NCBI GenBank assembly: GCA_965153355.1
Contig: OZ231127.1
Coordinates: 23,684,001-23,748,000, forward strand
Reading direction: 5' to 3'
DNA length: 64,000 nt
Source of the DNA: Flaccisagitta enflata
Lineage: Eukaryota > Chaetognatha > Sagittoidea > Aphragmophora
The notes below the pieces were generated by a model that worked only from the letters and a program-made list of their open reading frames with translations, was not told where the DNA came from and did no database searches. The translations under genes and the position numbers were made by a program. Below, piece by piece: positions 23,205 through 40,424 of the stretch (position 1 is its first letter; each line of letters opens with the position of its first letter).

Positions 23205-23330
23205 ATGCGAACCTAGCCCTAACGCTAGTCCTAGCCCTAACACTAGTCCTAGCCCTAACCCTGACGCTAAGCACATCCTCAACCCCCAATGGAGTCTCTA
23301 ACCTCAGTCCTAACCCTAATTAACAACCCG
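23205..23330 (+). repeat. Degenerate CCCTAA/CTAGCC repeat
   Basis: Irregular copies of CCTAGCCCTAAC, with CCCTAACCCTGACG and CCTAACCCTAATTAA. It resembles a decayed internal telomere-type repeat but never shows more than about two perfect units in a row. Confidence 0.5.
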
Positions 23331-24077
23331 CTTAAAACACATAAAGACAAAAGACAGCACATCCATACGGATACTACTTACGACAAGCATTTTATCCTCA
23401 CCTTATTAACTTCCTCATCCTTACCTTCTTCTCAATGATGAGTCCTCGTTTATCAACTCCTGCCGTCCAACTTATCCAATCTCAGGTTGAGGAATGGCAC
23501 TGGTACTGCTAGTTGAGGACTCACAGTCTCACACTTGTAATGTTTTCTCAACACCAGACACCCCATCCAACCACAAACAGGTAGCCACTTCTACGTAATC
23601 CTGGTTACCCTTTTCCCCTCTTTTCAACCCACTGCTTATTCCCCCCCAGCCCTCTTAAAAATGTTTTCCTTCCGAGTAGCATGATTTTGCCCTTCAAGTC
23701 TTCCGACATGAAAAATCTAACTCCATTAGTGAAAATACACCAAAACTTAAAAGAAACCATTCTTTTGCTTATATTGACTGACAAAAACTTAGGAGAAAAC
23801 TATCTTTACTTACTGACTGGCTGAAACGAAAAAAACGTATTCCTTACTGAAAATTCTAGTCTAAAAAAAATCATGATGCCTACAATTGCATATTCAAAAG
23901 GATCAAACTCTGTCTATTTTTTTCCTTTTTCTCCTCCTTTTTTTCTTTCTTCTGTTCCTTTTCGTTTTCTTTTTTTTTCTTCCCAATTTCTGTTTCTGAT
24001 ATTTGTCCTATTCTACTTCTACCTCCTCAGGCTCCTCTGCCCCTCCCAAAACCTTCCCACTCACCCCCTTCCCTTCC

Positions 24078-24082
<5 letters not shown>

Positions 24083-24137
<55 letters not shown>

Positions 24138-24222
24138 TCTTCTTCTTTTCTTCTTCTTCTCTTCTTCTTCCTCTTCTTCTTCTTTCCTCTTTTTTCTTCT
24201 TCTTTTTCTCTTCTTCTTCTTA
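24083..24222 (+). repeat. (CT)n then (CTT)n microsatellite
   Basis: About 50 bp of CT, then 85 bp of impure CTT. It is followed by CCGAGTAGCGGCGCTACCCG, a diverged copy of the passenger repeat seen at 30880 and 41185. Confidence 0.9.
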
Positions 24223-24556
24223 ATGCCACCTCCGACAGATCCCCTTCGCTTCCGAGTAGCGGCGCTACCCGCTACTCCACTTTTAAGAGGGCTGTTTCCC
24301 CCCCCCCCTTGAATCTTTATGAATGTAAAAGTCCGCCCCCGCGAAACCACTTGGAGGACCGAATCGACGATCACGCTAAATCGCCTCTTGGCCACTGAGA
24401 CTCACCGCTTGCTAAGGCCGGGGGTCGTTCATATCTCGGCCGCTCATACACGAATTGATTGTAAAGTGCACGCTGAAGATGTGTGGAGTCGATGTTTTTG
24501 TCTGTTTGTCAGTCTGTCTGTCTGACGATCCGACGGTGGATCGGTTGGTCGGTCCT

Positions 24557-24598
<42 letters not shown>

Positions 24599-24827
24599 CC
24601 AACCCACACACTTTAAGTTTAAGGGTTTGACTTCAATGCAATCAGTGCAAACTTTCAAGCGGGCTGTTGTGTAACATTAACTTGACGCAGTATTCTGGGT
24701 ATAGACATTATTTGGAAAAGTGAATATCGCAAACCGAAAAAAAAAGGTTTTTGTCAGTCTCTCTAACATATGGTCAATCGCTTCAACATGGTAACCTTGT
24801 TTAGCTAAAGTAGTAGAATATCGCTGG

Positions 24828-25581
24828 TACAGTGCGGCGCAAAAAGTTTCAAACAATTTAACAGCAAAAAATTTCAGAAGTAGTTATTATAAACAATTAA
24901 AATCTATGTCATGTTTTAAACCTCTTCAAGAATTCTACATATCTAGTCCTGTTCTTGTAACTTAATTTGTTAAATAGCTACACAAGTTTAAAGAAGAGAA
25001 GCAATTAACCAGTACCAATTGTTGACAAAACACAATATACTGTAAATCTTGATAAACTAAGTAAAAATATGATTCATACTTCATATCCATGAGCTGATGA
25101 GCATTGTAAAGAGCTTGAAAAAATATACAACAGACCAAGCGGAAATTTAAATAGCTTGATTTGTTTTTAAATGACATCAGTTTGAAGTAAATCATTCATG
25201 TTTTCAAGCAACCAAAATATCATTATTTCTTTGCTCTTTTTCCCAAGGGAGTTTTTATATGTACCTTTCAAATCAATGTCACACCGTAATGAATAGACTT
25301 AGCAATTTTGGATTGCTCCCAAATCAGGAACAAGGCCGGAGACACGGCCACCAGTTGCGGACGGGCGGGCAGGGGCGGAAATGCGCGTTTTCCCACTTTT
25401 CAACTCGAGCGTGACAACTCGAGCGGACGGACGGACTGACAGAGCCTCTTATAGAGTTGCGCGTCTGCTAATAAAAATTGAAAATCCTTTAAATATCTCA
25501 TTGATAAACGATCCTTATTATCTATAGCACATATAGAAGACTAATGACAAAACCTGAAACTTATTTTTGCGCCACATTGTA
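24828..25581. mobile_element. MITE with TACAGTGCGGCGCAAAAA ends
   Basis: Left TACAGTGCGGCGCAAAAAGT; right inverted TACAATGTGGCGCAAAAATA. TA occurs at both edges. It is interrupted by a twin-hairpin element at 25329-25471. Confidence 0.8.
25329..25471 (-). mobile_element. Twin-hairpin element nested in a MITE
   Basis: On the minus strand: a degraded 5' arm, CTCTATAAGAGGCTCTGTCA, CCGT units, subterminal GTCCGCAAC and a GGCCGTGTCTCCGGCC hairpin with TTGTT. Confidence 0.75.
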
Positions 25582-25719
25582 CACTAAATGTTAAGTCGGC
25601 TAGTCAATTTTCGTCAGATATGATTTTTTTTAAATCGACCCCTAATCCTGTTGCTGAAACAAAGTGTCGGTACAACATATCTAGTTATCCCGGTCACACA
25701 CGCGCGTGGAAGACAGGGA

Positions 25720-26057
<338 letters not shown>

Positions 26058-27158
26058 CTATGGGCGCAATCGTTTCAACTGACGGTCGTTTGGAAGGTAT
26101 GAAGCATTGAAGCAACTTTTGAATCACGAAGGGGGATGGGGATCGAGTCTCTCGTCGACTTTTCGACGTTCGACCGTCACTGATGGCTGAAAAGTCACTC
26201 CTATTTTGACTTTCCACTACTGATTTATCGATTTTTGAACGTCGAAAATTCAAAATACAGTTACGATGCCACTTGAATGCACCCGCTATTCAAAGATATA
26301 CTGGATGTTTCTATCTCGTAATCCAAATGTCTTTCAATAATTTAGTCCTAAATGAATTTATTTTGGGTGTTTTCGATTTCCTGATTAGTCGGCTTCACTT
26401 GTAGGTATTTGCAATTTATCTTAAGATTTTGGGCAAATTCGTTTGAGGATCCAACCATTTAACAGTCCCGAATGTGTCATTTGTTTAAAGTCTCGCGCAA
26501 GTGACTACGAAACTGACCAAAGGACCGATGGACTGACGAAAAGGTGGTTTGTACAGTCGCACAACTGCGACTAAAACCGCAGTTAAAGGTCTGTTTCTTC
26601 ATAATTCTTGAAACAACAGAAAAGACGATCGCCGATTCGGCTCGCGGTCCACCTTTAATCCCTCTTCTCACCGTAGTGCAATTGCAATTTTGCTCTCTCA
26701 TTTATTTTGCTCTTTTAGAAGCTTCTGAAATTTCTGGCCTCTCCTACGGCGTCGCCCCCTTTAGGGGAAAACTCAGGCACAGTGGATATTTATTTTGTTT
26801 TGTTTACATAGGATTTATTTATACTCCAACATCCCAAAACCAAAATAAAAGCGACAATCTAAAAAAAAAAAAAAGAAACGCACAAAGACTAAAACAACCG
26901 CAAAACAGTTGAAAACATAAAATAAAGAACAAGGAAACAAAATTACGTTGAGAGTTGAGGCAAATTGAGAAACCGATTAAAATTGTGAAGGAGTGAAAAA
27001 AAAGTCAATTCGGAAAAAAAAAAGATATTTGATTAATTGAGAGCAAGTGAAATATAGAGAAAAAAATTGGAAAAAAGCATATCGACACGAAAAAAAAAAA
27101 AAAAGAAAACAAACAAAACAAAAGCAAACAAACAAAACAAAAACAAAAGCGATCCAAG

Positions 27159-32772
<5,614 letters not shown>

Positions 32773-32781
32773 ACTGGGAAA

Positions 32782-32787
32782 AATAAA
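32782..32787 (+). terminator. AATAAA polyadenylation signal
   Basis: AATAAA only ten bases after the TAA stop at 32770-32772, suggesting a very short 3' UTR that ends before or inside the TTTC array. Confidence 0.5.
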
Positions 32788-32829
32788 TCTACAACGCGTT
32801 TCTCTTCTTTCGTTCTTCCGTTCTTTCGT

Positions 32830-32838
32830 TCTTTCTTG

Positions 32839-32921
<83 letters not shown>

Positions 32922-32922
32922 T
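32830..32922 (+). repeat. (TTTC)n microsatellite
   Basis: About 23 CTTT units just downstream of the 287-aa gene. Confidence 0.97.
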
Positions 32923-34007
32923 TGATTCTATTCTGGTTCTTTCTCTCTTTCCTTTTTCTTTTTATTTACAACAAAATACTGCCAACCAATAGAAGAACAA
33001 TGCGGCTCAACATTATCAAGAAACGAATCTGTAACAACGACAGTGGATTACAACTCTACACATACAAATCAAGTGAAACAATCTTAATCTTTGAGATGAA
33101 ATCACGCTATACCACAGTGACTGTTTCAATGCGATGATTACGTCACTGTTGGCATCAAAAATGCCATTTTCCTAATTGAATCCAACACATCTAAAATCTT
33201 AAAAACGAATGCACATGTCATAATGTTATCATGCAGTTCCAACGTGCGTGTCGATGTCATTTGTTTACCACGGAAAGACCCGACATTAGGTACATATGTC
33301 ATCGTTATCATGTGCTTTCACTAGATTTCCCCCCCTTCTCCAATCTCCATGGCTCATGTCATGACGGAAATGAGGGTTGAATCTTTTTGGCCTCGTAGTA
33401 GTTTTTAGAAGAAAAAAGATATGACCAATATGATGATCCGGACTGCTTTTACGCTGTAGACGCAGAAATACATGAACTAACCCGTGATAAATTACTCTTG
33501 CTCTTTTTTCTTTTTTTCACTAACTTTTCACACACTCAAAAGCTGTACAGAGATGCCGCGATGTAATATGATTGCGATTGTCTTTCATAAAATTGATATG
33601 TTTACGAATTAGAAAATCAACGCTCATTTCATTTTTTTGTGTCGCTCGATTTTCCTTTTTAGCCGCCTCAGATAAACATACATTCGTTCGGGTGAAGAGA
33701 GCCAACTGAGGTTTTAAAATACTTCAGGTCATCTCATGTCTAACTCTAGTACTATAGCGTTTCGCCCGTGGTACACATCACTCCTTGTGTACAACTAGTT
33801 CAGCGCATTGCTGTAGTAAGAAGTCAGTTAAGGGTCAAGAGTAGTACGAGTATCGTTTCGTTGTCGACTGTTACACAGTATTTCCCAACTACTCATGGAA
33901 CAAGACAGCAAGAAGCTAAGCCTAGAATAGCCGCGGATTCTCAGAGGTCAAGCCTGATATTGTAAATTGTACGAGTATCGTGTCAGGGTCGACAGGCCCA
34001 CAGATTC

Positions 34008-34123
34008 TCACCTAGCAGAGCAAATTGCGGTCGGCCTTCTCGTGCAGAATTCCACGGTACATTTCGGGAAGCATTCGCCAATTGGTTCCTTTGGTTTGTC
34101 ACTTTGAGGGATTTTGTCCGGAG
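34008..34123 (-). CDS. Terminal Cys-rich exon of the IGFBP-domain gene
   Basis: GECFPKCTVEFCTRRPTAIC forms a compact four-cysteine tail. It splices in phase with the IGFBP exon. Confidence 0.7.
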
Positions 34124-35351
34124 CTACATGTGAAAAACAAATAAACACAGAAAAAAAGGGGTTAAACAAAGGTTGAATAGCGTTCACATCTTTCTTCTTG
34201 GCCGATACACAATAATCACTATTAATCAGTGTCGGTTCTATCTGTCGTGCTTCCGCGAAGAGAGAGCAAAAATGCCAGATGAACTCGATGATTTAATACT
34301 CGTTGATTTTGTCATTTGAATAGTACATTTCAGTGTAATCCCGTGAGTGTTGACCTTTTGTTGGCAAATCATCAATACTCCATCTGACCATCTCTAGTTG
34401 GATATCGCGAACTTCACCCAATCAACCCACGACGCGGACGCGCGCTTCGGCCTTTTTGGGCAGCGGCCCCGAAGGGGCCGATGACCTATGCTTTCACACA
34501 TATGGGAAACTTTCTCCTTCTCCTTCTCCTTCTTCTCCTTCTTCTCCGTCCCCCCCCCCCTCGAGGCCCAAATCCTAGTCTCGAGGCCCAATCTTACTCT
34601 TGAGGCCCAAATCCTACTCTCGAGGCCCAAATTCTAGCCTTGAGGCTCAAATCCCAGCCTAGAAGCTCAAATCCCAGCCTGGAGGCTCAAATCCCAGCCT
34701 CGAAGCTCAAATCCCAGCCTGCAGGGTCATATTCCAGCCTGAAGGCTCAAATCTCAGCCTGGAGGCTCAAATCCCAGCCTCAAGGCTCAAATCTCAGCCT
34801 CAAGGCTCAAATCCTAGCCTTGAGGCTCAAACGCCAGCCTCAAAGCTCAAATCCCAGCCTTGAGGCTCAAATCCCAGCCTTAAGGCCCAATTCCTGATCT
34901 TGAGGCCCAAATCCTGGTCTCAAAGCCCAAATTCTGGTCTCGAGGCCCAAATCCCAGCCTCCAGGCCCTAATTCCAGCCTTAAAGCTCAAATAAAAACAG
35001 CATAGGTCATCGGCCCCTTCGGGGCCGCTGCCCCTCTAACCACCACCCACCCACATACACTCACATAGGGGCAACGGGTACCGCTGACCATCTGACGCTT
35101 TTGCGACTATTATCTCTTACCTCTTTGACAGATTCCTCCGTGTCTTCTCATTTCGAGCGTTTCTCGATGTCCTTGGATGACGAAGTTATCGGCGGCCGCA
35201 TCGCCGACGAGCCGCTGGGCGAAGACGGAAGCTTTAGAGACGCATCGATTGCCGGCATCACAACGGCCCAAGTAATCGTGCTGACCGCCGCATGATTCGC
35301 CTTCCACTTTGGCGCACTGCGGGCAACAATTACAGATGCCCAACGTCTTCC
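34008..35351 (-). CDS. Secreted IGFBP-domain protein, last two exons (5' part not found)
   Basis: Exon 35351-35121 (acceptor TTTTTTTTCAG|, donor AAAGAG|GTAAGA) reads KTLGICNCCPQCAKVEGESC, GGQHDYLGRCDAGNRCV, then a polar tail. This is the second half of the insulin-like growth factor-binding-protein cysteine pattern (GCxCCxxCAxxxGExCGG...GxCxxGxxC). It occurs in IGFBPs and in single-IGFBP-domain secreted proteins of invertebrates, some linked to immunity. The final exon (34123-34008, acceptor ACATGTAG|, phase 1) encodes PDKIPQSDKPKEPIGECFPK, then CTVEFCTRRPTAICSAR and TGA. The TGA lies inside AG|GTGAGA, so that site could instead be a donor leading to further exons. The signal peptide and first cysteines (exon ending in phase 1) must lie to the right and were not located. 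Confidence 0.78.
34455..35090. mobile_element. Foldback element with GGCAGCGGCCCCGAAGGGG termini and 20-bp minisatellite core
   Basis: Left end 34455-34491 (GGGCAGCGGCCCCGAAGGGG, then CCGATGACCTATGC) returns inverted at 34999-35036. Between them about 22 units of GAGGCTCAAATCCCAGCCT(C) occupy 34560-34990. The distal terminus GGGTACCGCTGACC is at 35076-35090. It lies in the last intron of the IGFBP-domain gene. Confidence 0.85.
35121..35351 (-). CDS. IGFBP-domain exon
   Basis: Cysteine spacing CNCCxxCA then ESCGG, GRC and NRC gives the IGFBP fold signature. The polar tail after it ends HRETLEMRRHGGICQR. Confidence 0.82.
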
Positions 35352-35360
35352 CTGAAAAAA

Positions 35361-35543
35361 AAACCAGGCCGGATACATGCCTACCCCAGTCGCGCGTGGG
35401 TGGGCAGGGGCTATATTTGAGGTCACTAGATCATTTGAGCAGGAGCAGTGCTGCCAAAGACCGCAAAAAAACCAAGAAAGCAAAGTGTGACGGACGGTCA
35501 GACCGACCGACAAAGCGGGGTGTTGAGTCGCCTAGCACCCGAC
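35361..35543 (-). mobile_element. Twin-hairpin element, GTCGCG subfamily
   Basis: On the minus strand: GTCGGGTGCTAGGCGACTCA, CCCGCTTTGTCGGTCGGTCT, CTGCCCACCCACGCGCGACT, GTAGGCATGTATCCGGCCTG. It starts ten bases upstream of the IGFBP exon, next to its polypyrimidine tract. Confidence 0.8.
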
Positions 35544-36097
35544 TAAAAAGTTAACGCTATGGCCATTTCATCATTCAAATTTGTCCTCCCAAACCCTCCA
35601 TGGGAGGTGCCCCCATGTCAGCAGCATCTGACGAGGTCAAGCCGAACATTGATTTTTCCTAAAATTGTCCAACCTTTTGGGAAAATGCCGATGCGGCCTA
35701 GGTTTAATGACCTTGTTTCAATTGAAGTCACGATGTTACTTTCTTGCTGTAATCTCTCCTGAACGTACCTTTCAGTGTACTTCCAATGCTCTCTCTCTCT
35801 CTCTCTCTCATAAAGATTTAATGATTATTTTGGTATAACTAGAATATTTCACGCCAAGTAGGAGGAGCCTTTTCAATCTTAGGACCCGCGACTCTCTGGG
35901 TTAATCACTTTTCATTCTTTCTCTCTGCTTTAGGACAGTGCTCCTGAAATCAAAATTTCAAGAATCACATAGAACTTATAATTGAATTATAGTTCCCTGA
36001 ATGGGAACCAAATTATAATTATAGTTTAAAATTATAGTTATAATTATAATAATATAATAATAATAATAATGATAATAATGATATTGATAATAATATT

Positions 36098-36098
36098 A

Positions 36099-36168
<70 letters not shown>

Positions 36169-36182
36169 CGATGATGATGATG
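36098..36182 (+). repeat. (GAT)n with an inverted-repeat GAGAGCTCTC flank
   Basis: About 28 GAT units, then GTGAGGGCCGTGGGCCTTAG and several GAGAGCTCTC palindromes up to 36295. Related sequence follows the GAT run at 37981. Confidence 0.9.
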
Positions 36183-36730
36183 AGAGTGAGGGCCGTGGGC
36201 CTTAGGAGAGGTTGAGAGCTCTCTGAGAGTTGGAGAGCTCTCCTGGCACTCTCCGAGACTTGGAGAGCTCTCTATCAACTCAGAGAGCTCTCTGCAGATG
36301 AGGCTGGAACAAGCTTTATCAAATCATGTGTTTGCAGTTTTTTTTTTATCATGAATTCATCTGCCATTTTTTTCCTTATTTTAGTAAGTTGACTCACAAA
36401 ATGTCACTACTTTCTCAAGACTGACAATGCCAGACACACCGTCTTGGTTCAAGTATCTGTCCATGTTTTTATTTGCATAAATTTGTAAAGAATTTTTTTT
36501 TCCAATCATGTTGTTTTAAGTTTCTCTCTTTATCTCCCATTCTTTTTTCTACCTTCTCTATCCGTTTGTCTGTGAATATATTTTTTTGTGTGTCTATATG
36601 AGAGTATGTGTGTGTGTGCGTGTGTGTGTGTATGGGTGTGTACCCGGGTCACAACATAGAAAGGAGAGAAATAAGTAGACTTGTTTCTTAAGGAGAACTA
36701 AAGATTCTAGATTGTGCAAGTGAAACTGTG

Positions 36731-36775
<45 letters not shown>

Positions 36776-37055
36776 CTTACTTAATTGGTCCATGGCCTTG
36801 TAGTCAGGCAAGCTGTGGTCCCTCTTGGTATTGGCCTGTTATGCTATGATCATATTTTTAATATACATTCAATTATCTTATCCCTCAATTCAAAATATCA
36901 TTATGCAAATATCATAATCATCAGTTAACTGGTTATCAAATGAAGTTTTTTTATGATATCAAAAAACGTATATACATATATAAACCTTTCAACCTTTTGA
37001 AGTTGGACAACATTCCTTCTCAACTCAATTCTACTATGTTACATTTGTTTGGATA

Positions 37056-37470
37056 TACCACGCGTATCAAAAAAAAAGACGCACTTTTAAATGGCTCATT
37101 TAACTATAAAAATTTATAGAAACTAATCAAAATCTTAGACCATTTTAAAACCTTTTGAAAGTTCTTTCATTTGGCACAAATCTGGTATTTCTATCTTTTT
37201 TTGTTTAGAAATGGCATTAGATTGAGTAAAAATGTTGCCAGTTTCAGTTTCGCAATCTTTATGTAAAATGTGCATTTCAGCAAAATAATGCTTCTCTTTG
37301 CAGAGCTCTAGCTCCTAAACCGTTTGAGATACAGACCTAGGGTTAGTCTAAGATTAAAGATTTTTTGAAAATCTTTGAAGATGACTTCATTAAAAATAGT
37401 TACAATTATTTTTTTTTATCTGTTTTATTCATAAATAAAGGGGTGCGTCTTTTTTTTCATTCGGGTGGTA
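37056..37470. mobile_element. Inverted-repeat element with AAAAAAAAGACGCAC ends
   Basis: Left TACCACGCGTATCAAAAAAA then GACGCAC; right GTGCGTCTTTTTTTTCATTC then GGGTGGTA. A split inverted copy flanks the insertion at 40425-41240, and a looser relative lies at 50290-50870. Confidence 0.8.
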
Positions 37471-37599
37471 ACAGATATCAAATATCATTTATCTTTTTTA
37501 AATGAAAATTTATTTTCTGGAAGTATCTAGTATCTAGTTAAGTACCACTGATAATAAAAAAAACATTCGTGATACAGTACTTCTATAATTCATACTATC

Positions 37600-37977
37600 T
37601 TTACAACCTTTAATCATTCATACCAACAATGTCATGATTTGAAAGCTTTAAAAGAAACAAAAAATCAAGATTTGACAACTGCAAATAATATAACAAATCA
37701 TGGTTCCATTGCTTACATTGCCTCCTCCAAGCACCTCAATATAAAATTCCAAACTGATTTTATGGTCTATATTGATAGATGAATTCAGATTTGCCCTCAA
37801 GTGATGGAGGAGGAGGTCCTCCAAAGGTCCTCCTCAAATCCTTCTCCTCCTTCATCCAAGAGAGAGTTGGAGGAGGGAGTGATTTTATTGGTAGGGGTGA
37901 CTATGGATTCAGAATTCTTAATCCATGGGGTTTGGAGGTGCTCTCGCGCACGATCTCCTAAGGCTTACGGCCCTTAA

Positions 37978-38028
<51 letters not shown>

Positions 38029-38180
38029 TGAGGGCCGTGAGCATTAGGAGACCCCCGAGAGCTCTCCAAGTGTCCGAGAGTCTCGGAGACTGCTTGGAGA
38101 GCTCTCCAACTCTCCAAGACTCTCCGAGACTCTCCTGGGATAATAGTCGGACACGCTCTACCAGGTTTTGATGTGTGTCA
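37600..38180 (+). repeat. Dispersed repeat with (GAT)n, copy A
   Basis: AATCATGGTTCCATTGCTTA, CTCCTCCTTCATCCAAGAGA, TCTCCTAAGGCTTACGGCCC, then (GAT)n at 37981-38026 and a GAGAGCTCTC-rich tail. Copy B is at 38810-39260. Confidence 0.8.
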
Positions 38181-38809
38181 TTGACCATCAAATCATCTGT
38201 CGTGTTTTTTTTTCTTTTTCTTTTTTTTTTTGCATAGAATCAAAATAACTTTCTCATTACTTTTTTTTCTAATTAAGACATACCAGTAATGGCTGCTGTT
38301 GTTGTTAGGAAAAAAACTTGTTAGCATTGGTCACTTTTCACCAAGCACTTATCTCCAATCACTGCATTTTTCTTATTTGTTAGATCAAATCAGAGAAAAA
38401 TGTGAGAAAAATATGAGAAAAATATGAGAAAAGATGCTTTATATCTTGAATGCCAAATTGATTGAAATAATTTTTCAATTATTAACAGTAAATACACTAT
38501 CTATTTAAAATTCTATTATTTTAGGAAACTTTGAATTAATATCTGATCATCATAACAATTTACTATAAGAAAAATTAAAACAAATATGTCTCCTTACAAA
38601 AAAAAATAAAAAAACAATTCAAGGAAATTTTTATTCAATTTAGCAGTGAATCTATGAAAGAAAAAATCAACATCAACTAATCTATTTTTGTATCACCTTT
38701 AATAAACACATAATGATGTAGCAGTACCAAAGGAATGAACCAAACATTGTATCAAGCTCTTAATCTGACAATCTAAATTTTTTATTGAAGCATCTCAACA
38801 AAATTATGA

Positions 38810-39162
38810 TTTGGCACTTAAGAATCACGCAATAAAACATGATTTGAAAGTCGTGGCAGATGCAGAAAATCATGATTCCACTGCTTAAAAGCTTACTCCA
38901 AACACCTCCTAAAATTATTCTACAAAAATTTCATGGTCAATATCAGAGATGCTATCATATATGCCTCAAGCAATGGAGGGGAAAGAGGGCCTCCAAAAGT
39001 TCTCCACAAGCCCTCCTCAAGCCGTCCGCCTCCTCCACCAATGGGAGAGGTCAAAGAGGGGAGTGTTTTCATGAGTTCTGGTGACCATAGAACCCTAATT
39101 ATGGTTCCATGGGTCTGGAAGAGGTCTCAATCACAGTCTCCTAAGGCCTACAGCCCTAACTG

Positions 39163-39201
<39 letters not shown>

Positions 39202-39214
39202 CGATGACGATGAC

Positions 39215-39250
<36 letters not shown>

Positions 39251-39260
39251 ATTTTACAGC
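38810..39260 (+). repeat. Dispersed repeat with (GAT)n, copy B
   Basis: Matches copy A over AATCATGATTCCACTGCTTA, the GGAGGGGAAAGAGGGCCTCC region and TCTCCTAAGGCCTACAGCCC. The GAT/GAC run here is about 85 bp (39163-39248). Confidence 0.8.
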
Positions 39261-39544
39261 GCAAAATTGTTCGTTTTGTAAAAAAAAAGCCTGGCATGAG
39301 TCTGAGATAAATAGTATTGTTGCACAATAGGTTGGGCATTCAAACAAAAAGTGATTTCAAGCACTTTTGTTGTTCCATTTACATAATTAGAGCCCCATCT
39401 AATTGGAAAATCGATTTGCGATTGATCTAGGCACCGCGTCATCAGTGATGTAGTTGTATTGATGTGATTGCTGTACCACTCGGCTAAAAAAACAAACAAA
39501 AGAAAACAAAAAAAAACAAAGAAAGACACAACTGTGTATTTGGA

Positions 39545-39800
39545 AAAAAGTCGAGATTCGAAGATTCGAAGACTTTGATTTCCGCGAAGAAAAGTTGTTT
39601 TCCCTTTTTTTCATGAGCCGTTTGAGGAAGTTGCTGCATTTTTGGGGCAGAACGGGACTACGTATGAAATTAATAGCTAAGAAAGAGCTAATTCTCCTCT
39701 TTCAGATGACGCCAAGCAGAATTCTGTGCGATCAATAGTTTTGGAGCTATGATTTTTTGAATCTTTTTTTATTTTTCCGCATTTTTCGCGTTTTCCCGAA
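39545..39800 (+). repeat. Dispersed repeat related to 58868-59140
   Basis: Both contain GGAAAAAAGTCGA, ATAGCTAAGAAAGAGCT, a CCTCTT...ATG.CGCCAA block and TTTTTGAATCTTTTTTTATTTTT-like sequence. No coding content. Confidence 0.75.
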
Positions 39801-39899
39801 AAACGAGGGATTGAGTTAGTTGAAGTCTACTTGAACTTTGAAATGTCCCAGGTGGCAATTGTGCATCCTGGCAGCACAGTCTCTCTCTCATTTCAACTA

Positions 39900-40068
39900 A
39901 GGATTCTATGAGAGCCTTTGTCTGTCAGTCCATCCATCAGTCTGTTGGTCCGTCTGTCCGTCCGAGTTGAAAAGTGGAAAAACAAGCAGTCTAGATGGGG
40001 GTTGGGGTGTGGATGGGGGTTGGATGCCCCTGTCCGCAACGATATTGTAACCCCGTGTTATATGTTTT
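39900..40068 (+). mobile_element. Twin-hairpin element, 5' hairpin lost
   Basis: CTATGAGAGCCTTTGTCTGT, GTCC units, GTTGAAAAGTGG, ATGCCCCTGTCCGCAACG, then 3' hairpin GTAACCCCGTGTTAT. Confidence 0.7.
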
Positions 40069-40085
40069 TCTCTGTTTCTCTCTTC

Positions 40086-40143
40086 CCCTCTGTCTCTCTC
40101 TGCCCCACTGTCTGTCTGTCTGTTTCTCTCTCTCCCTCTCCCT

Positions 40144-40200
<57 letters not shown>
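40086..40200 (+). repeat. (TCTG)n, (CTCCCT)n and (CT)n
   Basis: Compound pyrimidine tract following the element above. Confidence 0.95.
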
Positions 40201-40204
<4 letters not shown>

Positions 40205-40424
40205 CCTCTCAGCATTTACGACTTTTTTCCCACGGCGATTAGCCGCCTTTATTGGTAAATTGATGAAACAGGTATAAAAATTAACTGTAGTATTATTTAA
40301 AAGAGACATTTTGAAAGATTTTTAAAAAATCTTTCAATCTAGACCAATCCCAACTCTGTTTCTTAAACGGTTTTGAAGAACAAGCCCTGCAAAGAGAAGC
40401 ACTAATTTGCTGAAATGCATTTTT

